Position numbers and translations under genes: made by a program. The notes beneath the pieces are model-generated. The model did no database searches. It was given only the letters and a program-made list of their open reading frames with translations, and was not told the DNA's origin. A DNA stretch of 64,000 nt, taken from NCBI RefSeq assembly GCF_900637655.1, contig NZ_LR134384.1, positions 1,922,001-1,986,000 on the forward strand, in the 5' to 3' direction. Below, piece by piece: positions 56,862 to 64,000 of this stretch. Within the stretch, counting starts at the first letter, position 1, and every line of letters begins with the position of its first letter. Source of the stretch: Segatella oris (GTDB taxonomy: Bacteria > Bacteroidota > Bacteroidia > Bacteroidales > Bacteroidaceae).

Positions 56862-56879
56862 CGGGGGTCTCAGCCCCCG
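56862..56879. other. GC-rich hairpin at the head of the IS30 element
   Basis: CGGGGG-TCTCAG-CCCCCG about 90 bp before the transposase start. Such hairpins at IS ends can block transcription entering the element. Confidence 0.5.
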
Positions 56880-56967
56880 AGAGCGAAACAGAAGATTACG
56901 ATTAAACATATATTAAACAAAAGGGAGCCCACGGTCTCCCCAAGATTAATTAATTTAATTTTGTATT

Positions 56968-57921
56968 ATGAAGTTCCATCAATTAACCTCGGAACAAAGA
57001 TACACAATTTCTGTCTTACTCCAAAAAGAAATGTCCAAAAAAGCAATTGCAGAAGCAATAGGCGTTCACAGAAGTACAGTATACCGTGAGATAGAGCGTA
57101 ACTCCTCTGAATATACGGGTAAATACACCTATACGGTTGCCGTCAGGAGAGCAAGAAGGCGCAAGCGACGCTATCAGAGACCTCGCAAGATGACGCCTGA
57201 GATGTGGCGGAACATCAGTAAATATCTGAGGATGGGATGGTCTGCACAGCAGATATGTGGGCGCATGAAGGCACTTGGCAGGAAGTGTGTGTCTCACACG
57301 ACCATATACAAGTACATCTGGCGGGACCGTAATGCTGGTGGAGACATCTATAGGTACTGTCGTTTCCAGTTCAAATACAGGAACCACTGGCTTAAAAGAG
57401 ACCAAAAGTCACTCTCGGGGAATCGGAAAAGCATAGACGAACGTCCTGCCTGTGCTGACGGAAAGCGGTTCGGGGACTGGAAGATGGATCTGATCATCGG
57501 CCCGGGAAACTCATCGGCATTAACCATGGTGGAGAGAAGTACCAATCTTGGAATTATCAGAAAGTTAGCAAAATACAAGACGGCCCGGGAGGTTTCCAAG
57601 GCCGTAACAGAGGCTTTGAGACCCATAAAGGATGCCGTACATACCATAACTACCGACAACGGACCGGAGGTTATGCAGTATGAGGACATTGAAAAATCTT
57701 TAGGATGCAGCGTATATTATGCACATCCACACTGCCCCTGGCAGAAGGGAGCTGTAGAAAATCGGAACATGTTAATCAGGCAGTATATCGATAAAAGATG
57801 TAATACAAACAAACTCTCAACGCAGTATATTGCCGCAATGGAAGCCAAATTAAATGACAGACCCAGGAAGAAACTTAACTTTAGAACACCGAAATTTGTT
57901 TTTTACAAAAAACTTAAGTAA
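56968..57921 (+). CDS. IS30-family transposase, intact
   Basis: 317 residues. N-terminal helix-turn-helix (MSKKAIAEAIGVHRSTVYRE) and a basic linker precede the DDE domain: first Asp in DWKMDLIIGPG near residue 174, second in TITTDNGPE near residue 231, Glu in WQKGAVENRNML near residue 264. Full length and free of stops, so possibly active. It sits between broken IS982 and IS256 elements. The leader DNA matches the remnant at 43.1-43.3 kb. Confidence 0.93.
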   Translation: MKFHQLTSEQRYTISVLLQKEMSKKAIAEAIGVHRSTVYREIERNSSEYTGKYTYTVAVRRARRRKRRYQRPRKMTPEMWRNISKYLRMGWSAQQICGRMKALGRKCVSHTTIYKYIWRDRNAGGDIYRYCRFQFKYRNHWLKRDQKSLSGNRKSIDERPACADGKRFGDWKMDLIIGPGNSSALTMVERSTNLGIIRKLAKYKTAREVSKAVTEALRPIKDAVHTITTDNGPEVMQYEDIEKSLGCSVYYAHPHCPWQKGAVENRNMLIRQYIDKRCNTNKLSTQYIAAMEAKLNDRPRKKLNFRTPKFVFYKKLK

Positions 57922-58041
57922 ATTCGTATTTGGTAGTTGAATCTGCCGTCAATTTATAAAATTATCAGAGCGACAGCTAGAGAGTGTAAAGTAAACAGTG
58001 TCAGACTACAATAAGAAATAGTTTTATACAGTTTATTTTTT

Positions 58042-59025
58042 ATGGACAACAACGAAATTGATTATAAGAGAGCTGCGAAACAGCTTCGTAACGGAGAACC
58101 GTTATTTGGTAAGGATAGTGCTTTGGCATCAATGTTGGAGCGCATTTTGAATGCTGCCTTTGAAGGTGAGATGATCAGCAAGCATTTTGAGCGTGAATTT
58201 GGTACCAGACTATCTGCAGAAACCATCAGTTCCATCACAGACAGAGTACTGCCGGAAATCAAGGCATGGCGTTCACGAATGCTTGACCCTGTATACGCAA
58301 TATGCTGGCTGGATGCCATCCATTATAAGGTGAAGGAAGAAACCGGACGTGCGGTCTCACGTGCCATTTACAACGTCTTAGGCATCAACAAGGAAGGCCA
58401 CAAGGAACTTCTTGGTATGTATATCTCCAAGAGTGAAGGTGCAAACTTCTGGTTAGAGGTTCTAAGCGACCTTCAAAACAGAGGTGTTCAGGATATATTG
58501 ATATGCTGTATTGATGGTCTGAAAGGCTTCCCTGATGCTATACAGAGCGTATTCCCCAATACAAGTGTCCAACTCTGTATTGTCCATCAAATACGTAACT
58601 CTATCAAGTACGTTGGCAGTAAGCATCAAAAGGAGTTTCTCTGGGACCTTAAGACTGTATATGGTGCCGTTAGCAAAGAGACTGCAGAAACACAGTTAGA
58701 CACACTCGAAGGTAAGTGGGGGGGGACGTATTCCATCGTCATAAAATCATAGCGTGACAACTGGGAACGCCTCACGGGATACTTCCGGTATACACCTGCG
58801 ATACGTAAGCTGATATACACTACCAACACCGTTGAAGGCTACCACAGGCAAGTACGCAAGGTAACAAAGAACAAAGGAGTCTTCCCGTCCGATACTTCTC
58901 CCGAAAAGCTTGTATATATGGCATACCGGAACATACGTGAGAAGTGGACTATGCCACTTGCCAACTGGTCTCAGATATCACAACAATTAGCAATAAAATC
59001 TGGAGAACGTTTTGAAATCATGTAA
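58042..59025 (+). pseudogene. IS256-family transposase with internal deletion and nonsense codon
   Basis: Starts MDNNEIDYKRAAKQLRNGEP. After LERILNAAFEGEM it jumps directly to ISKHFEREFGTRLSAETISS, lacking about 90 residues that family members have there. The DDE core follows (CWLDAIHYKVKEE; CCIDGLKGFPDAI). At 58750 a TAG replaces the Trp codon of SIVIKS-W-RDNWERL, and the frame then continues to NTVEGYHRQVRKVTKNKG and ends FEIM at 59025. Confidence 0.88.
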
Positions 59026-59046
59026 CTTTTCCTCGGACGAAAGATT

Positions 59047-59091
59047 CCTCATCTGGCCAACACGATTAAAAATCCTGTCATCCAGATGAGG
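59047..59091. repeat. 10-bp perfect inverted repeat near the IS256 right end
   Basis: CCTCATCTGG (59047-59056) and CCAGATGAGG (59082-59091) around 25 bases, just past the transposase stop. A smaller palindrome, AAGGAT-TAG-ATCCTT, follows at 59101-59115. They may end transcription from either side. Confidence 0.5.
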
Positions 59092-59167
59092 TGAAATATG
59101 AAGGATTAGATCCTTGACACAGTTGAAATTATACAACCTTAAGTATATTACGAGATAAATCACCAGA

Positions 59168-59881
59168 TTAATCAAGCACTATAGCACCATCTTTCCCCAC
59201 TTTCAGTTTTGTTTTCGGGGTTTCTTTAGGTTTAGGAGCAACCTGTGATTGAGGATGTTTAGACTTCACTTGCTTTCTTCTATGAGACTGTCTCTCCTCC
59301 CGGAACTCTACTTTTGCCTTCTTGTAAGGAGTAAAATCTGTTACCTCTTTATATCTGAAACCTTCAGGATCTGTTGGATCTGTAACACGACGCATCGTTG
59401 TTATATATATCCCGTTATACTCATAAGCCGTATCGGTCAACATTGTACCTGCTTCATACCGTCTTCGATGTAGGATTTTCCCATTGGATTCATAAATATA
59501 TTCCATACCTTCCTGTTGTCCATCGCGATAAAAAGCACGAACATAAAGCGGTAATACACCTTTCTTGTTGGGAGAATCATGATATTGTAAGTAAGGCCCA
59601 TCAAGCAGTCCATCACGATAGGTCTGCATAACGGCTACACGACCTTCGTCATCATATTCATAATAACGCCCGTCTTTCTCTCCGTTTTTGTAGTCTACTT
59701 CACTGATTTTCCGCCCATTTCTCCCGTATTCTACCCAATGACCAACTTTCTTTTCAGTCTTTTTGTCAATATAACCCAACACACGTAATCTGCCATCAGC
59801 ATCGTGTTCCATATATTTTTCTTGAGCAGTTGCTGCAATAGAGGTAAGAAAAAGCAGGCCTATAAATAGAGTCTTATTCAT
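59168..59881 (-). CDS. Secreted MORN-like/YwqK-repeat protein
   Basis: 237 residues from the ATG at 59881; a GTG two codons earlier is possible. Signal peptide MNKTLFIGLLFLTSIAATAQ. Residues 25-150 are MORN-type repeats (HWVEYGRNGRKISEVDYKNG, DGRYYEYDDEGRVAVMQTYR, YLQYHDSPNKKG). The C-terminal 60 residues are basic and Pro/Lys-rich (RRKQVKSKHPQSQVAPKPKE). Last gene of a four-gene run; 20 bp after the zinc-ribbon gene. Confidence 0.8.
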   Translation of the reverse strand: MNKTLFIGLLFLTSIAATAQEKYMEHDADGRLRVLGYIDKKTEKKVGHWVEYGRNGRKISEVDYKNGEKDGRYYEYDDEGRVAVMQTYRDGLLDGPYLQYHDSPNKKGVLPLYVRAFYRDGQQEGMEYIYESNGKILHRRRYEAGTMLTDTAYEYNGIYITTMRRVTDPTDPEGFRYKEVTDFTPYKKAKVEFREERQSHRRKQVKSKHPQSQVAPKPKETPKTKLKVGKDGAIVLD

Positions 59882-59907
59882 ATTCACAATACATCATTAA
59901 TCCTATT

Positions 59908-61278
59908 CTACTCAATTTTTATACTATATTCTTGAGACATTTGCGCTCCTTGCGCCCACTTTCCCGTATTGATATCAAAGCTATAGCTATGTATGTCATC
60001 ATATCCGGAGCGACGACTTCTTTGTCCCAAGAACCAAATCTTATTGCCATAGCAGGCTCCAACACTTACACTTGAGAATCTTCTTAGAGCCTGCGTCCAA
60101 AGCACATTTCCTTCTTTGTCACGCATTTGGAATACAGAATTAGCATCCGGAGCCATGGAAGGATAGAATGTTATCAATAGTCTTTGGGCATCTTGATAAA
60201 CTACACCGCCGTTAAAACCAATAAACCAATTTGTAACAGGAGTTGCACTAACCAATCGATTACCTGGATCATAAGAGAAAGTCTGACTTATCCAATTATA
60301 GAAACTAAAGTCTTGAGGATCGCCCAAATGATATTTTGCATGTACTTTCCATAGGCGCAGGAGACCACCTGCACTGCTTGTTTCTTCGCTTATATTTTTC
60401 TTATGCATTTCCCAATATGTAGTATCACGCACTTCACCATTCAGTTCTGATGGTGGAAGTCGCTTTGCAAACTTAAATGCCTCCTCCGAGTAAAGACGAT
60501 TAGAAGCAGGGAAATAATAATAGGTTTCAGCTAAATTATTGTGCACTTCAAAGCCTTCACCATAATCACTATCAATGAATGTAATGGATGAAATACCAGT
60601 ACTCATAGCCTGTTTTCCCTTAAAAAGTGACTTGGAGACATCCTTTATAACCAATGATTTAGGTTCTATCTCAAAGACATAACGCTTACCTATAATAAGA
60701 AACCAACGGTGAGCTTGCTGAAGATAGGATATACTTGTATTTGAAATAGAAGAGACAGACTCATCACGTGCATCCTCTTCAGACATGAAAAGCTGGTCCA
60801 CGAGCACCTTACCTGTCGTTGCATCACGAAATCCAAGATAATAACCATTCACATATTTTGACTCATCCTGACCAAAACTTACAGTATAATCACGATCTGT
60901 CATATAAAAAACACATGCCTTTCCATCATGAATCATCGGAATCATTTCTTCGAAAGTCTCTCTCACACTCACAGAATCTTTTCCACCTGATGCAACACTA
61001 CTTTCCCCAGTTTGAAACAAGAAAAATACAAATATGAATACAACAGCCAGTGGAATCAACAAAGCGACAATTCCAAGTTTCATTCCAATTCCCAGATCAC
61101 TGCCGAAAGTTGATGACGACTGAAAGTCGTAATGATGATTTACATTAATATTAATGTCATCATCATCCAAGAAGAATTCCGTCCCGCAATTCAAGCATCT
61201 ATAGCGTTTCTTATCTATCTGCTCATGCTTTTCACTACCGCATTGTGGACATTTAACAGCTTTTAATTTCGTTGCCAT
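59908..61278 (-). CDS. Zinc-ribbon membrane protein with a large external domain
   Basis: 456 residues. N-terminal zinc ribbon (CPQCGSEKHEQIDKKRYRCL then CG, residues 10-33), an acidic linker, one strong membrane helix (LGIVALLIPLAVVFIFVFFL, about 72-91), then about 360 residues of beta-rich sequence (YYLGFRDATTGKVLVDQLFM; WFLIIGKRYVFEIEPKSLVI). I do not recognise the large domain; the repeated strand-turn pattern may be a propeller. It lies 8 bp after the small membrane-protein gene. Confidence 0.75.
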   Translation of the reverse strand: MATKLKAVKCPQCGSEKHEQIDKKRYRCLNCGTEFFLDDDDININVNHHYDFQSSSTFGSDLGIGMKLGIVALLIPLAVVFIFVFFLFQTGESSVASGGKDSVSVRETFEEMIPMIHDGKACVFYMTDRDYTVSFGQDESKYVNGYYLGFRDATTGKVLVDQLFMSEEDARDESVSSISNTSISYLQQAHRWFLIIGKRYVFEIEPKSLVIKDVSKSLFKGKQAMSTGISSITFIDSDYGEGFEVHNNLAETYYYFPASNRLYSEEAFKFAKRLPPSELNGEVRDTTYWEMHKKNISEETSSAGGLLRLWKVHAKYHLGDPQDFSFYNWISQTFSYDPGNRLVSATPVTNWFIGFNGGVVYQDAQRLLITFYPSMAPDANSVFQMRDKEGNVLWTQALRRFSSVSVGACYGNKIWFLGQRSRRSGYDDIHSYSFDINTGKWAQGAQMSQEYSIKIE

Positions 61279-61286
61279 ATATCAGA

Positions 61287-61625
61287 TTAAACCTCTTTTG
61301 AATAATATACCGCCAAGAATAGCAGTATGGACTGCACTGCAGTCAGAATGATTGTGCATAGCAACCACCAGTTGTTGGTCCATTGTTCAGGTGCAAAGAA
61401 ACCTGTAATAAATTCGAGGGCGCCAACACCTGCAAATACAAAACCCAGGCTCAAACGGTGAGTACTCTCTGCACGCCCTACGAAAGCAAATGCAAGCAAC
61501 ATTGTGTTAATGACAATCGCCATACTCGTGAAAAGCAAATTCAGAGGAGAATAGGCTGTAATCACAAGTCCTGCAAGCAGGTTTGCAACAAGTATGATAA
61601 TGGAGATAATTAAGATTCTTTTCAT
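61287..61625 (-). CDS. Small four-helix membrane protein
   Basis: 112 residues, four predicted membrane helices (about 4-24, 28-50, 57-76, 84-107), with EFITGFFAPEQWTNNWW between the third and fourth. No named family recognised. Its start overlaps the SPFH gene stop by 4 bp (ATGA), so translation is coupled. Confidence 0.75.
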   Translation of the reverse strand: MKRILIISIIILVANLLAGLVITAYSPLNLLFTSMAIVINTMLLAFAFVGRAESTHRLSLGFVFAGVGALEFITGFFAPEQWTNNWWLLCTIILTAVQSILLFLAVYYSKEV

Positions 61626-62632
61626 AACTTCTCAAGGATTTCGTTCTTTTTCTTGTTATATTCTTCTTCGGTGATGAGTTGTTCATCCATAAGTTGCTTC
61701 AATTGTTTCAACCGAGCACTAACATCTGATGGCGCAGCTTCAGTTGAAGTTGCAGTGTTTTCCTTTGTACTGAAGAATTCTTTAGCCAGTTGAACACCTG
61801 CACCTACCTGCAATCCAGCACCTGCAAGACCTCCTTCCGTGCGCACAGCATCACGTAAAGCAGCCAGTTTCTGTACTCCGGCATAATCAAGATCAACTTC
61901 GGCTGCTGCCTGTTTCTCTGCAGTCATGTCCGCAATCTTACCGATGCGCGACAGCGTATCATCGTCAAAAGTGACAGAATCAACACGAAAATCGGTCAAT
62001 ACCAGCCCTAATCGCTGCAATTCTTCAGCTGTACAAGTCTGAAGATCTGCCGATAATTCCAACAAATGTTTATCCACTTCCGTGTAAGGGTAAGCTTTTT
62101 CTGCAAGAAAAGAGGTCAAAGGAGCGACGATACGTGACGACACAAGTTCACGGACTTCGCGGGAAGTATAATCACTTATTGAACCTAAAAGCGTGCTGAA
62201 CATGGTTGCAGCATTATCAATCTTCACCGAGAAGTTACCACAAGCTCCCAAAGCTACCGGTATCTTATAGTTCGGTTCCATGTATTTCACAGGAGTCGCT
62301 GTGCCCCAAAGCACATTCACCATCTCTGCCGTTCGAAAGAAATAGAAGCGCATCTTGTGCTCACTCTCCATACTCTGTGCCAGATTGAGCAACGTTGTGA
62401 TAAACGGATGATTGTCCGTTGCAAGTTCATAAGTGTCAGGTTCTGTCAGAGTAGCCTTCACTTTTCCATCATAAACAAGGAGACAACCCTGGCCGGGAGC
62501 AACGATGAGTTTACTCGAATTTTTAATTTCATCAGTAGTTGTTTCCATACAATGAAACAGGATATGCACATCTTGTTCTTTCCATTCTATGACGGAACGC
62601 AACTGTCGTTTGAAGAGATTTTTAATTTTCAT
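61622..62632 (-). CDS. SPFH-domain protein with C-terminal SHOCT motif
   Basis: 336 residues from the ATG at 62632 (MKIKNLFKRQLRSVIEWKEQ). SPFH/band-7-like core, about residues 20-250 (KLIVAPGQGCLLVYDGKVKA; EELQRLGLVLTDFRVDSVTF). A helix with AEKQAAAEVDLDYAGVQKLA follows, and the tail LKQLMDEQLITEEEYNKKKN is a SHOCT oligomerisation motif. It belongs to the YdjI-like (virion core) branch. No membrane helix is seen. First gene of the run; expected to form membrane-associated oligomers. Confidence 0.85.
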   Translation of the reverse strand: MKIKNLFKRQLRSVIEWKEQDVHILFHCMETTTDEIKNSSKLIVAPGQGCLLVYDGKVKATLTEPDTYELATDNHPFITTLLNLAQSMESEHKMRFYFFRTAEMVNVLWGTATPVKYMEPNYKIPVALGACGNFSVKIDNAATMFSTLLGSISDYTSREVRELVSSRIVAPLTSFLAEKAYPYTEVDKHLLELSADLQTCTAEELQRLGLVLTDFRVDSVTFDDDTLSRIGKIADMTAEKQAAAEVDLDYAGVQKLAALRDAVRTEGGLAGAGLQVGAGVQLAKEFFSTKENTATSTEAAPSDVSARLKQLKQLMDEQLITEEEYNKKKNEILEKL

Positions 62633-62694
62633 AGATGTTGGTGTTAAATTAAAAGCGCACACATAACATGCACCCTATCCTTAAAAGTCTGCTA

Positions 62695-62702
62695 CAAAAT
62701 TA
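62695..62702 (-). promoter_or_regulatory. -7 promoter element of the SPFH operon
   Basis: The minus strand reads TAATTTTG, 62 bp before the ATG. Confidence 0.5.
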
Positions 62703-62828
62703 ACTAATTTATTCCTAAACATTCTATAAAACCCTTTATTTTTTATCATTTCCTTCGCCACTTCCCCTATTTTCTCTATTTTCGTGAAGAAAGAAAATCT
62801 CAAAGAATGGGATGTATGTGGTATATAA

Positions 62829-63296
62829 CTATCTGGCATAAAGCCTGTTCGGGCAATCAAGAAACACAGAGGAAACGAACCCTTCACCGTTCATTCAACC
62901 GACTGGACAGACAGCTTTGAGGAGCTTTGGGATTACCTTGTGCCTTCAGAAGACCATGCGCCGCCTGTCCAAGGCGAAGTAATCCACAGCTGTGGAAAGA
63001 TAAGTCGCGAGCTTCTTGGCAATGGCTCATGCAACTGGAGCCATGAATATAAAAGACTACCACAGGTTCTCCCCGACTATTTTTCCATGGGAAACCCTAT
63101 TCCTGCATCTGCCTTTTCTTCATCTCTGCAACCAAATCAGCAACAAGATGAAAACAAAGAATTAGCAGCCTTGGCTAAAAGTATTCATGCAGACAGCACG
63201 GAAGAAGACCTATACCGACTGACAGAACTGACTGTCAAATGGGTGATTGCCAACCCACAACCCATAAAACTGAAGCAAGTAAACTATCAAAAATAA
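62829..63296 (+). pseudogene. Conserved hypothetical protein lacking a start codon
   Basis: An open frame of about 155 codons with protein-like content from its first codon: GIKPVRAIKKHRGNEPFTVH, SFEELWDYLVPSEDHAPPVQ, ISRELLGNGSCNWSHEYKRL, ending KLKQVNYQK. There is no ATG upstream; a stop (TAA at 62826) precedes it and the first possible start is GTG at 62940, well inside the conserved-looking part. It is either a 5'-truncated gene or one with an upstream frameshift. I do not recognise the family. Confidence 0.5.
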
Positions 63297-63569
63297 CAAA
63301 ACAAGACAGGAGTTTCATTCAAAAGACATCACCGTGCAGTGCAAAAAGGAAACACTTGGCAAGCCATTGGTTCACTCTTTGATACATAGATAAACGGAGA
63401 AAGCAACACGCATAGCGTCAACTTTTCCTTTCAAGACATAGATTTCATTAGGAATAGGAATGCCACCGTTTAGCAAAATCAAAGGTCTCAAAGGAGACAA
63501 AGCTGTGTGAACAAGTCATATCTTGGAATATATCAAACAGAAACATCACCTCTAAAACGTCTTGCTTTC

Positions 63570-64000
63570 TGTAAAGATTATATCCATTTTTTAACACTTC
63601 CAGACCTCACCAAATAGAAATGAAAACTCACTTTCAATGTCTGTGCAAAGCCATTTTATGACTTCGACACCCTCGCTTTTATCACTTTGCCTTGTAACAT
63701 CGGTCATTTCGTCTTGCTTTCTGTATCACTTTACCGTCTAAAGTGACTGAAAACATCACGCATTTTGATGCAGATTGCGAGGTAATTCAATAGAAAACGC
63801 AATGCTTTTCAGCATGGCATCACACTACAATCTACCTTGTATTTTGCAACACATTGATTGTCAACACATTATGATTTCCTCAAAAACAGGGCATATTTTG
63901 AATGAAAGAGCATTCCATTTCAAATACACGAGCATTGCAACGACAATCGTAAATGTTTTTCAAAAGAGTGGTTTTTACTTCCTTATTTGCAACTATACGA
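63570..64000. repeat. Dispersed intergenic repeat copy C (cut by window end)
   Basis: Matches copy B (30730-31170) along its length: TAAAGATTAT at the left, CACCAAATAGAAAT near 63610, a core with the TTGA-like motif at 63743, 63765, 63786 and 63808, then TTTCAAATACACGAGCATTGC near 63918. The preceding 63297-63569 shows nothing recognisable. Confidence 0.75.

Larger units (their letters stand above)
57984..59134. mobile_element. IS256-family insertion sequence, inactive
   Basis: GTGTAAAGTAAACAGTGTCA at 57984 and the complement of 59113-59134 (GTATAATTTCAACTGTGTCA) match at about 15 of 22 positions as terminal inverted repeats around the broken transposase. No target duplication is obvious. 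Confidence 0.65.

Noticed and set aside
1..64000. tRNA and rRNA genes
   Set aside because: I found no convincing T-loop/anticodon pattern or rRNA sequence on either strand by eye; a covariance search would settle it.

Overview
The window looks like chromosomal DNA of an anaerobic Bacteroidota, most likely a Prevotella-type organism. The evidence is: many promoters of the TTTG...TAnnTTTG kind typical of this phylum; a Na+-pumping NADH:quinone reductase operon; a thioester-less alpha-2-macroglobulin; an M49 peptidase; a reverse rubrerythrin; a short type IX-like C-terminal tail on a secreted protein; a TonB receptor followed by lipoproteins and DUF4876; and CTnDOT-like mobA and parA remnants. 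Placement at genus level is inference.

Region 1 (1-41.7 kb) is mostly a conserved backbone. It holds the 3' part of an L-serine dehydratase, rubrerythrin, a CE12-type esterase, a Fur-family regulator with purA and hisS, an AlkD-like protein with dipeptidyl peptidase III, an AraC-type regulator divergent from a secreted phosphodiesterase, tagaturonate reductase, a TIGR02757 protein, a LysM glucosaminidase, a HPPK-like gene overlapping an M64 peptidase, serS, a fused NfnAB-type oxidoreductase, an LCM-type methyltransferase, a secreted calycin-like protein, the run alpha-2-macroglobulin / DUF1573 / ispH, nqrABCDEF, and a divergent tamB-like giant gene.

Region 2 (about 41.7-59.1 kb) is an accessory island. 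It contains a gene-poor block, a decayed IS30-family fragment, an AT-rich two-gene pair (291-residue soluble protein plus 164-residue multi-pass membrane protein) that looks like a RexAB-style abortive-infection module, truncated parA and mobA from a conjugative element separated by a striking run of hairpins, an intact-looking TonB receptor/lipoprotein/DUF4876 operon that may take up a metal, a tyrosine integrase with a RhuM-like partner, and three insertion sequences: IS982-like (broken), IS30-like (intact) and IS256-like (broken).

Region 3 (59.1-64 kb) holds a compact four-gene operon: an SPFH-SHOCT protein, a small membrane protein, a zinc-ribbon membrane protein and a secreted MORN-like protein. 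A start-less gene remnant follows.

The main unexplained sequence features are: (a) a dispersed intergenic repeat seen three times (near 1.2, 30.9 and 63.7 kb), each with a core of degenerate tandem units of about 22 bp; (b) a 267-bp foldback near 11.3-11.6 kb with perfect 37-bp inverted ends and an A/T-only interior hairpin; and (c) six consecutive hairpins ahead of mobA.
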